From Steromphala cineraria (taxonomy: Eukaryota; Mollusca; Gastropoda; Trochida; Trochidae), in the NCBI GenBank assembly GCA_916613615.1, contig OU744735.1:45846468-45910467 (forward strand): a stretch of 64,000 nt of DNA. The letters are read 5' to 3'. Shown one piece after another: positions 34,770-47,404 of the stretch; position 1 is the first letter of the stretch; each line of letters opens with the position of its first letter. The position numbers and the translations under genes are program-made. Below the pieces are notes generated by a model, which made no database searches, was not told where the DNA came from, and worked only from the letters and a program-made list of their open reading frames with translations.

Positions 34770-34990
34770 TCGAATCAATCATATCGATCGATCGGTTGGT
34801 ATGATCGATAAGGTATAGCTAATTAATCACAATAGTTCCATAATGGCCGCTAAAAGCAGAGTCGTCAATCAGCTAGTTCTCACCTGGTGAAATCGACCTA
34901 GACCTTACACCTTTGATTAATAACAATACAACCATGTAGAATAGTTACAACGCGACGTGACGCAATTATGAGCTTGCTGGATAGGGAATT
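34770..34990. promoter_or_regulatory. Candidate enhancer with dense developmental factor motifs
   Basis: In about 220 bp: overlapping ATCGAT palindromes (34786 on), TAATTAATC homeodomain-type sites, ACAATAG (Sox-like), CACCTGGTG (E-box palindrome), TTACACCT (T-box-like) and CTTTGATTAAT (TCF/LEF plus homeodomain). The segment is non-repetitive and non-coding. The motif calls are by eye. Confidence 0.3.
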
Positions 34991-35499
34991 CTAGGCCTGA
35001 GAAATTCTTGTGCAAGTTTCCCTTTTTTCGCATAAGATCATTTTATTAGCTAAACCATGCAGTCACCGAGTCAAGAACTTGTCGATACAATATTTTTTTC
35101 CAAATAATAAATAATTGTGAAACAATATTGCTTTCTCTTACTTTTTTATTGTGTACATTTTTCTTCGAAAAATGAACAATATTATTATGGGAAACCGCTA
35201 GAATGAAAATATCTGGTGATAAACAGATTCTGAATTAAAAATATAAACGTGTTGTCGAACAGTGAATACTTGTATGTGAAGAGTTGACAGGAAGAGGTTT
35301 CAAGAAGATAAAGAGGATTGTTGACCTTTATTGGGGAATGATTTTGAAAGAAAAATTAAAACACCTTCAAACTAACTGCGTAAATGCTAACATATGTATC
35401 TAAGAAGGCAACTAGTTTTATCAATAGTTGCCATATTAACATCCAGTAGCACCATATAAATCATATAATCCATGAGCAAACATAAACGTTGCTCTCAGA
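34991..35499. other. Intergenic, AT-rich, nothing recognised
   Basis: No gene or notable repeat. Confidence 0.55.
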
Positions 35500-36110
35500 C
35501 AACGACGCAAAAGGTCCAATTAAACCGATTGCGCCAAAAGAAGAAGTCATACGGTAATGGCCCAGTGTCCCGCTACATGCGAGGAATTAACATTAATTGC
35601 TTTTATTATGGATAATCTGAAGAATTGGACAAACAAACAAAAGCGCTATAAAATCGAAAACTATATCATCAGCTAATTGGATGAGAAAGATGATCGCGTT
35701 TCCCTGGCGATACATCAGAGCGATTTATGGCCGAGAGTGACGTCACTTCCGTTAGCCTGTTAGTCTCAGGTCCGGTCATGTGCCGTAATTTTTTGTTTCC
35801 GATTGGCCTCTTTGCCAGTGACACCCCACTTTTTTGTTCCCTCTTCCAATTTCCTTTTGATTTTCACTTCTTTTCATAGCTCGATTGCCACAGCCCTTAA
35901 GAGTAGTTCCTACCATTGAAGTTGCGTCCGGTCGGGAAGCCAAGTCTTCACGCTATGGACGGATGAGAGTTACCGCCCTTGTCAGACGACTGGTGTCAGT
36001 TTCTGCGAATTTCGCCCAACCGTTGTAAGGATCGAGTATCCCGTGCTAAGGGTTGGACTTGAAGACGCTCCCGAAAACGTAAACGATGTGGGATTGAGGG
36101 GAGGCTTGAT
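35500..36110. promoter_or_regulatory. GC-richer non-coding island, candidate enhancer
   Basis: Unique sequence with homeodomain-type sites (ATTAACATTAATTG, TTTTATTATGG, GGATAATC near 35590-35615) and TGACGTCA at about 35739. No coding signal. Candidate on composition and motifs only. Confidence 0.3.
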
Positions 36111-36549
36111 TAGAAGGGTGAGGGTGATTATAAATAGAAAATGACCCAAATCCTCCCCAATTTACGTTCAGTTTACGTCATATATTTTTCATAAATTATC
36201 AATTGTAAACGCATGAAACAGAGAACAGTAGAATCTACATTATGTATAGAATTATTTGTTAGAGATAAAGGCCATTTAGATAGTGAGCAAATGAAACTGC
36301 GATATGTATGAGATCACACTATCTTCAAAATTACAAATAGCACAAAGAGTGTTGCCAGAGCCTAACGAAACACCTTAACCTATAACAATTGTTAATGCCT
36401 ACGAAGAATAAAACGTTTAACTTCCATGTGTTTGGCAAAGCAAATGGACAAACCTTTAAGACGAAAAATGCCAGATTCGTTGAATAATTTAACCATAGAA
36501 ATTATTGAAAGCAAATTTTTCTTTTTTGCCATATACATTCATTACTTAT
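36111..36549. other. Intergenic, AT-rich, nothing recognised
   Basis: No gene or notable repeat. Confidence 0.55.
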
Positions 36550-37160
36550 ACAATGTTTTTAGCCGAGTGAGAGAGTAAGAAGGCATCATAAAGATGACAA
36601 TCAATGTAGTCAGACTGGAGTGAGAGAGTAAGAAGACAACTTAAAGATGTCCGTATTATTTACAATCAATGTAATCAGACTCGAGTGAGAGAGTCAGAGG
36701 GCATCATAAAGATGTCCGTATTATTGACAATCAATGTAGTCAGACTGGAGTGAGAGAGTGAAAAGACAACTTAAATATGTTTGGTTTCTGACAATCAATG
36801 TAGTCAGACTGGAGTGAGAGAGTCAGAGGGCATCAAAACGATTACAATTAAAGTAGTCAGACTGGAGTGAGAGAGTAAGAAGACAACTTAAATATATTTG
36901 GTTTCTGACAATCAAAGTAGTCAGACTGGAATGAGAGAGTGAAAAGGCATCATAATGATGACAATCAATGTAGTCAGACTGGAGTGAGAGAGTGAAAAGG
37001 CATCATAATGATGACAATCAATGTAGTCAGACTGGAGTGAGAGAGTGAAAAGGCATCATAATGATGACAATCAATGTAGTCAGACTGGAGTGAGAGAGTG
37101 AAAAGGCATCATAAAGATGACAATCAATGTAGTCAGACTGGAGGGAGAGTGTAGATAGAG
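36550..37160. repeat. Minisatellite, 53-bp unit with longer variants
   Basis: Ten or so copies of a unit containing CAATGTAGTCAGACTGGAGT and GAGAGAGTGAAAAGGCATCA. The right-hand copies (36955-37140) are almost identical 53-mers; the left-hand ones carry inserts (GTCCGTATTATT or TTTGGTTTCT) and are longer. Confidence 0.9.
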
Positions 37161-37479
37161 AGACATAGTTTTAATAGGTTTTAATATATGTTTTGTCTTT
37201 TATAGAGAAAGATTTGCTATATTTATTCTAAAACATGTTCGTAGACCTTCTCAGTTTTGCATACCAACATCTAAAGAGCTCTCACATTTAAAGAGATAAA
37301 AGTTACAGTTACAATCATATCTTGAAATTAGAGAAACACTGAATACATTCAATCAAATATGATACGTAATTCAGTATTGTCATCACACCATCATTCCAAA
37401 ATCCATTAATACGGTTGAGTAATACTAAATATCAGCATTTATGGGTGTTTGTCACCATTTTCCCATCTGAAAGGCAGAG

Positions 37480-37960
37480 ACAGTTTCGTCCAGGCAGGAT
37501 AATTTCTGATCCCGGACAATCTCGCCGTTCAGCTGATGAGCTCCGAGACTTCAATAGCTGCGCGACATGCGAGGCCATAGCTCACACTTTCCGCGCCATT
37601 TCGCCTCAATTTCCGGCAAGTCACAGTCAAAGTGTTGGGCTATTTAGACGACTTCCGGACGCAATTCACAACTGAATGGCAGCTCTTTGCCTTCTGTCGA
37701 CTCAAGACGCTCTGAGATACTGTTTCCTGCATCTGTAATTAATCCATATAGAAAGTATTTGCCCCGCAATTACCAAGACAAAAGACAGATAATATCTTAA
37801 GACAGACGCCTCAACGCATCGCCATGGTAACGCTAAGGATGACGGGATACGGCAAAACTGGGATCGAGTTTTTCGGAAACGGACTGAAAACATTCCGTGA
37901 TTTTGGCATAAGTCGTTTTCGTAATGCGTATTGGCGATCATTAATGACTTGCCTTTGAAT
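37480..37960. promoter_or_regulatory. GC-richer non-coding island, candidate enhancer
   Basis: Unique sequence with GTAATTAATCC (homeodomain plus Otx-like TAATCC) near 37735 and CGCCATGGTAACG (RFX X-box-like) near 37820. No credible protein. Confidence 0.28.
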
Positions 37961-38829
37961 TTGATTTCAAACATTAATGTTTATTTATGCAAATAGATGA
38001 AGGCATAAGTGTTTTTGAATGATCATGTGGAAATTGTTATTTATTCAAATCCTGTTTTTAGCAGTGTGATGGAATTGGATGTCTAGTGCGTGTCAACATG
38101 ACGGTGGCATATATTGAGCTAAACAGTTTAGAGATGCTGCACGGGTTCGAATCCCACTGGGCGTGAACATATAATATTTCCAATCTGGCTTCAATAACAT
38201 TTTCATCATGTATATATTTTATGTTGATATTATCACGAATAGTACCAACAATGTCCAAAACTAGAGGTAGCAGGGATATATAATATATGATATAACATGG
38301 GATGTAGTACAACCGACGATATTATCTACATGAAGTTTATGTCTTGATTTTACAGATAACTAAGTAAAAATTCATGTACCAGAAACAAAGAAAGGCAACA
38401 GTTGTTTTAAACTGAAATGTAAGTTGACATTCTAAGTAATAATACTCGATTGATGAGTATATGTTTAATATTAAAGTGTTTGTGTCAGGTAAACCCATGT
38501 AAAGACAAATCTTAGTGATATCAACTTCTTCTTTATTGTTGATCACAAAGAATCGTCCTGGGTTAAACCTTGTACCTTTGTCAGGTGAATAATGATACAT
38601 TTGATGTAAAACTATTTACCTGACGAAGGGGCAAGGCATAATAATTCAGGAAGATTGTGACCAAGACTTAAGAAGTTGATATCTCTTTAATAATTTGCCT
38701 AAAAAGATATGCCATACATGTCGGCCTACACGTCAACATAGTTGTGTTTAAATGTGGTTTGTACTGTCACAAGATAATGAATAAAAGCATGTGATTGACA
38801 TGGCGTAACAACAAATGAAATAGAACCAT
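37961..38829. other. Intergenic; one isolated B-box-like sequence
   Basis: AT-rich. GGTTCGAATCCC at about 38143 matches a pol III B box, but no A box or cloverleaf is present. It may be a SINE relic. Confidence 0.45.
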
Positions 38830-39760
38830 TCACTAACTGTACAAGCCATTGCCGTCGGGCCGGGTAGTCTTTAAATGTATATTTACTCACTCATGTAGAA
38901 AACAACTAATCAACAACCGTATTCAATAATTAGTCGCGACAATAACAGCAGTAGTCAGTTCCCAGGTAAACAGTATTGTCACCGTCATGGTGTTGTTTTA
39001 AAACTCCGACGTGCATTATACATTATTTTGGATTCTTGGCTATTTCGTCTCGCCATTGTCTCCCGGTCCTATAATACATTCCTTCACAAATCATAAATAA
39101 CCTTATCTTTTATCTGCCTGCTTCCATTGGTCGACCAAGCGTTTAAATTTCCCAGCATCCTCTGGGAGTTCCGGGTCTCTAAAGACATACAATATGCAAC
39201 AGATAGAGGTCATGGCGGACTTTGTTTGTTTCTGCTGGTAAACACGTTTTGGTGCTTTTGCTTCTGGCATTTGGTGTTAAATGATTAATCGTCTCCAGGT
39301 TCAGCTGGGAGAGTTTTAAACACATTCCTCTCCCAGTAGATAGCGGGTGTTTATCGCGCTATAGAAATACCTCCAAGCGCGACGTCCTCCTATTTAGACT
39401 CAATCTAAACCAATGTCGAACTGGGAGCCGTAGAGCGTTTTATTCCTGACGACGATTAGCGCAATACAATAGGTAGACAGTCGATGATCATATGGTCTTT
39501 AATATTTCATATGGCCGATGTGACATCAATTCGATTTATTCCCGGTAACAATGGGAGGAAACCGTGTGGATAAAAGATGCCTCGTCCGTGGGGGATACAT
39601 CGATGGTTGACAAAACCCGACACTTTTAAACAGTTTTAAAGATTTAAGGAAAAATACCATACGAATTATGACGGCGCGGAGGCGAATATTGTTACATTTT
39701 CCACTCCATCGCTCACCAGTTTCAGAATAATCGCTGGCCCCAGAGGGATGGTGTTAACTC
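38830..39760. promoter_or_regulatory. GC-richer non-coding island, candidate cis-regulatory region
   Basis: About 0.9 kb of unique, CpG-containing sequence with several homeodomain-type ATTA cores and a CTGGGAGAG/CTCTCCCAG inverted pair (about 39305-39335). No coding evidence. Confidence 0.3.
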
Positions 39761-41221
39761 GTTGTTAGGAAAATAGTTTCTGACTTTCACTAATGATAAA
39801 ATGGAAGAAGGATAAACGCATTCAATAGCGATATCATCATGTTTATGTGGCTGGGTCTGTGTTTAAGCACTTGTGGGGCGCATTTTATCACCATTCCCCT
39901 ATTATTTTGAGGTTTTCTTTTTTCCAGGATTGCTGTATGTTTTACAAACAAGGAAATCATTAATGTATATTCAGATAAGAAATCGCTACGGTGAAACCAT
40001 CTGACGTATTTCTTTACACCCGGGCTGTTGAATTCATATTTGATAATTTCATTTATACATAACAATTTGAGAAGATTTAATAAACAACACAGTGGTATTT
40101 ACCTAGTTTCCTACATCCTTTCCCAATTTAGGCTACTCTAGTCATTTCTTACCACTTTACGTCTGTCACAAGTTGACCATTTTCCCACCACATTTCCCTA
40201 CCGGATAGAATCTTCAATACTGATTCTAACTAAAATTATGTAAATTAAAATCTCCAGGAGAATTCTGTCTTGCACGAACTATATTTCTATCTAGCAAGGA
40301 GAAAAAATTCAAGTCTCGCGAGAATACACCGATATTTCAAATAACAAATAACTACTAGTTTCAATAAACAACTAATTCTGTATTTCAAAACGAATAAAGG
40401 GCTCCATTTGTAACATTTGTAGCAGATAAAGATATGTTTTGGAAGCAAATGGTATTTCTAATGAGACAGTTTTAAACACAAAAACATTAAGCTCACGTGC
40501 AACTATGCCTTTAAGACTTAGCAGTCATTCGGTGAGTTCCTTTTATTCTGATTATTGATCACGAATCGTTTTGCATTTCACTTTAGTAAACGCTGACATG
40601 TGTTTTGAATAGAGACCGATTATCGATGACAAGTTAAATAATTGATTAAATGCTGACTTTTGTTAACAGAACGTCAAACCATTGATATCGGAACCCAACA
40701 TTACAAATTAATAACAATTCTGACTGTGGATCTTTGACTCAACGAAACATGGTTGAAGAGGTTGTAAATATTTCATAACACTTGACGCCTATTTGAGACG
40801 TTAACTATGGGATATCAGAGCATCGCAAGTATCACTCACTATATGGGGATCCGATAAGGGGTATCATGTTCATTACCCCATCGAAGGCTCACTTTCACAT
40901 TCTTTCAGCCGATTCTTCTCCGTTTTATTTAATTCAGCATGATGATATACAAGTTAATACATGATTTAGCTTCCCTTGCGATGGTCCACTTAAATGACAC
41001 CACGAACAATTATTTATACATCAAAGTACAGTTACTCGTGTTGACAGAATCGTATCTAAGCAAATGTGATATGTGCACATGTGCATATATGAAATATATC
41101 TCACTTGTTATATATCTAAAAATTGAACATCATATGAAATTTTTAGATTATAAACTGTCAAGACAAAAATTCTTTCTCTATGTCAGCAATGAACTTGATG
41201 GCCGACATAGTTTCGTTAATC
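39761..41221. other. Intergenic, nothing recognised
   Basis: AT-rich. A 154-codon plus-strand open frame (40939-41403) begins here and runs into the next transposon. It has no recognisable domain and is not called as a gene. Confidence 0.55.
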
Positions 41222-41707
41222 TTAAAGTGACACAGAGTATCTTTCTTAAAAGATTTTGGGTCTTGATAAGCTACACAATACCTAATATGCTGATTGAAGT
41301 TCATATCTCATCACTGGACTTGCAAATATATCCATTTATGCATACTATCTCTAAAATGCTTGATTTTATGAAAAAATCAAGAAAACATCTCAAATACGTT
41401 TAATATTCGAAATTATGCATCCAATGTAATCTACCTATTAGTTACAATACCTAATAAACACTATCGAATCGAATATACCTTCCTGTCAGCTTATGACAAG
41501 GTTTCAAAATTACGTTTGGCGAAATATGCGCACGCCATTCGAGCCACATTGTCCGGTTTTCGATCAAAATGGCCGTATTTTCGCTCTAATGTACTGATTG
41601 ACCTTTAACTTGTTATTTTCAGTAAAAGTTAGTGGTTTGCGATGTAATAACATCCATTTCAAAATTTGACATATGTGATCCTATCAACATACTCTGTGTC
41701 TCTTTAA
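41222..41707. mobile_element. TTAA-flanked MITE with ~15-bp inverted repeats
   Basis: TTAA-AGTGACACAGAGTAT at the left and ATACTCTGTGTCTCT-TTAA at the right are reverse complements with one difference. The terminus AAGKGACA resembles those at 9109 and 27368, suggesting one broad family. It is 478 bp between the TTAA sites, non-coding. Confidence 0.65.
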
Positions 41708-44189
41708 AACAACTTCATGCCTCAGATAAAAATAACGTTATCAGGACTCTTGTAGCACAAATGTAAATATGATAAACAAGAATATGGAAATAACAAATAC
41801 TAAAAACTTCAAGTATGAATTAAAAACATAGGTTGATGATTCCAGGAAAATATCATGCTAGGCATATTTCAAATACATTGGTCCTCCATTTCAAAGCACA
41901 AGATTAATTGAAGATAAAAGGAAACTACACAGCATATTGTAATCATCCTTGTAAAGAAACTTAACATATTACATTTAGATGACGTTCCACATATAAAACC
42001 GACATTTGAACCATTTGTAGTTTAAGTTGAAATAAAAAAATTGTACTTGTGTACAAATGTGAAATGTGTATCTTCTTTGGATCATAATTTTATATTCCAG
42101 CTAACAGTTTTGTTTCGATTCACTTGCGTCTTTAATTTTACCTTAGTACCTGATATTAGCAAATCGTGATTAATAACTTTTCAAAATTCAATTTATAACA
42201 AAATGGTAAAAAAGCATCACCTATCGCCTGTATCAGTCACCAAATAAATTCTGCATCGAGGCCTTTTCATTAACAGGAAGGTAAAACTCAGTATAGATAT
42301 TCAATCGATGACTGACAGTAAGAGCTTTACAATCACTGTGAACCATTTTGTATACTCCTGTTCCCTCATATTACTAGGTTACTTGCGATACGTTTCCTGT
42401 CTCTTTTGCTGTTGAAGGAATTTATCGTAAGGGGGGATTGACAGTTATAAAACCTCCGTGTCACTAAAGGTAGCATCAGCAGCAATGTCACGTGATTTCG
42501 ATGAATTCTCACTTTTCATCAAATGCATGAATTTGTCCCTATCACAATTTTTAATCAAAATCGCATTCAACGATGTCGTTGCAAACTTTACTGATGTCAT
42601 CCATATTAGTGGTCTAGTTTATATCACTCTTCATAGTGTAACGTTTCTTTTGTAGTTGAGTTTATTAGTTTGGCACTCATTCGGAGGTCCACGCTCGGAT
42701 ATTTGTATATGAGAGACATATTGGGGATTATCATACAATACCTTGTCTGTGTGGAAGGTGTGCGGTAGGTTTTACTTATCTCTGTGACAAGATACAGTGT
42801 GCTGTTGTATAGGTTATTGGTTTGTAGGGGATAGTATCTGGTTTCATACAGTCGTATCAAGAAAACCTTGATATAGTTGACGCGTGGAGTTTGTGTTTGC
42901 GCGTGGACCATAAAATGAATGAATCAAAATTACAGTTGCACTTAATATCATGAACTTGCCGGAATTTAACGTATTGTGAATAAATATAAAGACCCGTTCT
43001 TCTAACCTTCGTTGTGGAATTTCTATAATGTGATCTTGATACCTGATCATTCAGTTCCATTCACAAGATCTTAATATTCCTTATTCGGTTCACAGTTTAT
43101 GGTATGTCATTAAATAGCGTGTCGTTTATTAACATTACTTGACGCTTTATGAAATTTATATTTGTGTCATTAACATCTCAAGCCAGCTGATTGAGAGGAC
43201 TTTGTATTTATCAATCAAGTTCAAAGCTAGGAAATGTCTTGAAAACAACACAATCTTCATTCGTATTCCCCTAATGTACGGACAACTTAACTAAGCAACG
43301 GATATGTTTCACTGTTTTACAGAAAAGGAATCAACTTGGTTCAAACTTTAAACTAAGTGAAAGACGCACATGTCAACCAAACTTTGTTTCGAAATTAGAG
43401 GGAAAACTATATTACATTGTAGAAAGGTAATTATTCAATGCGTTCGTGTTTATTTACCAAAACGGTTTCACCGATCATCATGGTTTGAATCATAACAAAT
43501 AATGACTATCTATGTTTTACATGACCCATCAAAAGAAAGATTCACATTCCGTATCTAGACTACCTAAGATGATGTACAATTGGACATTTCACATGATTGT
43601 TTTAAAAAGATAGTTGAAAGTAAGTCGACGCACCTTTCAACATTTACCAAAGATTAATAAAAGAACGAAAAAAGATAGACGTTTTAAACAAAATACTTCT
43701 TATCAATCCCCCATTCCTTTGAATAACAAACCAATCAAAAATAAAAGGGCGGATAACTAATTTTTCACTTGATTTATTGAAAGTGACCGGGGTCAATATT
43801 TTTGTTGTTCATTTTAAATGTTTTTTACGCGAAATGTAAACGTTATAAAACGTGTAACGTTTGTGCCAGGTATGAGCAGCCGGTGTGTAATCACTTTAGA
43901 AACTACTGTGTAAAGAAAAAAAATCAAACGTCAAATGACGTCACCTGTCAACAGTTCACACCTTCACAAACCTGCATCGAGGCTTGTCCTTAAATGAGAC
44001 ATGTTCATAGAGTCTAACACGTCATGAGTCTTTGAGTCATGCAATCGGTAACCAGTCTTGTGAGCTTTACATTTGCAGTTTAATCTCTTTATTGCATGAG
44101 AATATAGATGTTCTTACCTCAAATAAAATTTGCCATTTGTCAATGCATTTTGTCCAATAACTGTCCATTGGGCAGTCGAAGAGCTCTCA
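41708..44189. other. Intergenic, AT-rich; possible T-box/CRE motif group near 43936-43963
   Basis: No gene. A short segment carries TGACGTCA, CACCTG and TTCACACCT within 30 bp. A cysteine-rich open frame covering the same bases has no ATG (see rejected items). Confidence 0.5.
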
Positions 44190-44858
44190 TTAAGGGTATA
44201 GTCTAGGCACAAGTTTTCCCGTCTGTGCATGTCTAAACTACTGACGTCATAAAAAATGACGAATAAAGACATTGAACACATGATCATGGTGCAAATAAAC
44301 ATCCAAGCTGGGATTTTCCATAGGCCAAATTCGGGTCAATTTTGACGCCGTTATCGATTTTCAAAACGTGATAGAGGAATAATTAATTCGTCGACCCCCA
44401 AATATTTTAATATATATAAAAGTAATATATTGCAACCTTTTATGTCCGAAGTTTTCATAAAATCGTTGAAATCATAAATTATATATTTTACGCATTAGGT
44501 GAAAAAAACATGAATATAATATCAGAATATTGAACTTAAATTCCCCCTGATATTCATAATTTGACCATTATATAATATGTGTATGCTATGATATCAAGTT
44601 TACCATCAGTTGGTTCTAAAATTGCAAAAAATCTTTCAAAAACAATCATAAATAAAAAAGTTACAACTTAAAGAAAAATATATTTATTTTTCAGATTGTT
44701 CAAGTAGGGTCAAATTTTAAATTGCATATAACTCTTTAAATCGTCCGGTGACACCCAAACTTTATTCCATTTTCGAATTCAGCACATCAAAAAGTACCTA
44801 TTTACCCAAAATGAGAAAATTCTTGAAACTTTTATTACTTGGAAGACTATACCCTTAA
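44190..44858. mobile_element. TTAA-flanked MITE, GGGTATAGTCT termini
   Basis: TTAA-GGGTATAGTCT at the left and AGACTATACCC-TTAA at the right are exact reverse complements. 661 bp lie between the TTAA copies, AT-rich and non-coding. It differs in terminus from the other three TTAA elements, so it is a separate family. Confidence 0.75.
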
Positions 44859-46079
44859 ACCCGCTCATACTGTCCTAGAGCCTGAGAACATAACAACATG
44901 CCGACCCCCGATGTGTACTATCCATAACGTCACTTCGAGGCAACGTTTGCGATGGTCTAACGTCTAACTTTTCAGCTATGTCATTGCGAATTCAACGGTA
45001 GCATCAATGTCTCCCACAGACTGCAGAAGATACTAAATTATTGTAGTCAGACATGTGACATATTTTGTTTCTCGAAGACATCTTTTACCTGACGATGATA
45101 TGTACACTAGTATACAAACACACGATTTCTGATATTATTCAATATAGATATATAAAGGAACCAAAATCTTTACTTCCTGTCAAATTTTCCAAATCTATTT
45201 AGTAGATTTTGACATTTAACACATGTTCTCTCAAAAGAAATCTTGAGTGTGGAAGTGTCGCAGATCACTACCATTTTAGCATAGTATATATTATAATCTC
45301 GCGTCAACGAAATAAAAATACAATACATATACCTACAATATAATTACAAAGCGAAGATACTGTCCAGAAGGCAACGTGTGGTCGGACCGATTGACCACTT
45401 TGTCTGAAAGTTTTTCAGCTATGGCTAAATTTTATCTTGTTTTGCAACATATAACCTTAGAAGTTTGAGAGGCATTTTAGAAATTATATATATGGGGAAG
45501 ACAATTTGCTGTTATCTCATTTCGCCATATCTTTAAACGGTATAAGGATCTGTACCGAAACGTCACTTCTAGCTACAATAAAGAAGTTGATCGCCAACTT
45601 CTTATCTCCTTCAAGAGAAACTTTCTCTGAGAACTAGTGTATTTCTTGCGAAATAAAATTACAAAATACGTATCTCCACTTCTAACTACAGCAAGATGTC
45701 CACGAGGTAGCGGGGATGCTATACAGACTACGGACTGTGTGGCCGGACCCAGTGACCAGCGACTATTGTCCAGTGTATTGACCTCCCCTAATCTGCTCAA
45801 TACAATCACCCCCTAACATGACCACTCACGCCCAGCCCTTATTCAAAACCAGCTCAGCTTAGCGCTCAAACACCTCCCAGGTGAAATTGATACAATTTAA
45901 TTTAACCTCTTACCTATTGAGATTGGAGTGTTGAATGTGTACTCGGTGACCTTACCCGGATTATACTGATATAAGACAGACAGTTCTGTATGGGACACGG
46001 GCGTCTTATACAGGTGTCACTTCTTGGAGGATAAAGGGGAGGGGGAGGGGTGGACGAGAAAAGAAGGGTAGAAGCGGAA
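44859..46079. other. Intergenic, mixed composition, no gene recognised
   Basis: Two short related segments, GTGTGGTCGGACCGATTGAC at about 45377 and GTGTGGCCGGACCCAGTGAC at about 45738, suggest a small old duplication. Otherwise nothing. Confidence 0.5.
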
Positions 46080-46191
46080 AAGGGGAAGAGAGAGTGAGAG
46101 AACGAAGAGAGAGAGAGAGAGAGAAATAGAGATAGAGACAGATAGAGACAGATAGAGACAGATAGAGAGAGAGATCCAAACAGACAAGGAC

Positions 46192-46222
<31 letters not shown>

Positions 46223-46600
46223 TACAGACCGACAAGGACAGATAGACAGACACAGAGAGAGAGAGAGAGATACAAATCGACAAGGACAGAGAGACAGAGA
46301 CAGAGAAAGACAGAGACAGAGGGAGAGATAGAGATACAAACAGACAAGGACAGAGAGACAGAGACAGAGAGAGACAGAGGGAGAGATAGAGATACAAACA
46401 GACAAGGACAGAGAGACAGAGACAGAGAGAGACAGAGACAGAGGGAGAGATAGAGATGCAAACAAACAAGGACAGAGAGACAGATACAGACTCGGATACA
46501 GAGAAAGATTCAAAGACAGAGACAGAAACAGTGACCGAGACAGACTGAGAGAGACAGACAGAGATTGTTAGAGGGAGAAAGGGACGGAGAGGGGGATGGG
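46080..46600. repeat. (GA/GACA)n microsatellite with ~58-64-bp higher-order unit
   Basis: Purine-rich GAGA/GACA tract. GATACAAACAGACAAGGACA recurs at 46333 and 46391, with a variant (GATGCAAACAAACAAGGACA) at 46455, giving a higher-order period. Minus-strand frames of repeated S, L, C and V are artefacts. Confidence 0.93.
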
Positions 46601-47193
46601 GGTGACACTATGACTAGTACTATTGAGCAAACTTGGTTTGGATGGTTTAGATACATGTGCATAATTTTATTATATAAAAGTAATTGTCAGTTGTGCAGAT
46701 AGACCTGTAGACATAGAGAAATATATGGGAGAACCACTAGACAGGGAAGGACTTTACTGGAGAGGGCTTTTTAGGTTGTAAAATTTGTTCCCAATCCTTT
46801 TCTTGAAAGAATAAAACATGTTTCAATCTCAATCAAAAAAGGACAGAGGAAGTAGGAAAGAAAGCGATTGCTTATAATAGAAAGTCATATTTTTTTGTGG
46901 AGAGAGACAAATGAGATTATAAAGATGGTCAGATATAGCCAGACTTAAGAGACAGGACCGATTCTCTGAAACAAAGAAAGAGAGACAAGTAGGTATAAAC
47001 AGACTAATTGAGATAGAGAAGAGAGGGAGAAATAAAGACAGTGATGTTAGGTTACGTGAAGGAAAAGAGTGAAGAACGATGGTAGAGGAAGAGAGAGACA
47101 GACTAGAGATTAGCGGTATGCAGAGTGGGAGGGGGAGGTAGGGGTTGCAGAGAGGGGATCTTGTCTACCAGGGAGTCAAATCACGGTGATCTT
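46601..47193. other. Intergenic, purine-rich, no gene
   Basis: Scattered GAGA tracts grading out of the microsatellite. Nothing else recognised. Confidence 0.55.
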
Positions 47194-47202
47194 GCCACAA
47201 TT

Positions 47203-47395
47203 CATCTTCCTACGCAGAGCCTAAAACGCCAGTTTCCAAACTGTCATTTTATGCCTTGCTGCAGAGACTTTACTTTTCTGTGCTGCTATAGTGCCCCTAC
47301 AGAGTAGAGAGCAAGCACAGAAAACTCAAGGCTATGCAGCAAGGCATAAAATGACAGTTTGGAAACTGGCCTTTTAGGCTCTGCGTAGGAAGATG
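47203..47395. mobile_element. Fold-back transposon (193 bp) with 9-bp target duplication, Mutator-like
   Basis: The left arm starts CATCTTCCTACGCAGAGCCT and the right arm ends AGGCTCTGCGTAGGAAGATG. The arms are complementary for about 80 bp with few mismatches and leave a short loop. GCCACAATT flanks both sides (47194-47202 and 47396-47404). Long inverted repeats with a 9-bp duplication are typical of Mutator-like elements. Non-coding. Confidence 0.88.
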
Positions 47396-47404
47396 GCCAC
47401 AATT

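Noticed and set aside
38140..38160. Possible tRNA gene from a GGTTCGAATCCC B box
   Set aside because: No A box at the right distance, no cloverleaf and no terminator. At most a SINE remnant.
40939..41403. 154-codon plus-strand open frame, the longest outside low-complexity sequence
   Set aside because: AT-rich codon use, no domain recognised, no nearby splice or promoter signal. Its last 180 bases lie inside a TTAA-bounded transposon, so a chance frame is more likely.
43787..43993. Cysteine-rich open frame (8 Cys in ~63 codons), with AATAAA about 130 bp downstream
   Set aside because: No in-frame ATG, a TGA just upstream and no usable AG acceptor before the first cysteines. The spacing does not match a known cysteine-rich domain. 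Worth a transcript check but not callable.
45914..46513. Three overlapping minus-strand frames of 150-199 codons made of S, L, C, V and P
   Set aside because: Open in all three frames at once because of the GAGA/GACA microsatellite. No protein signal.
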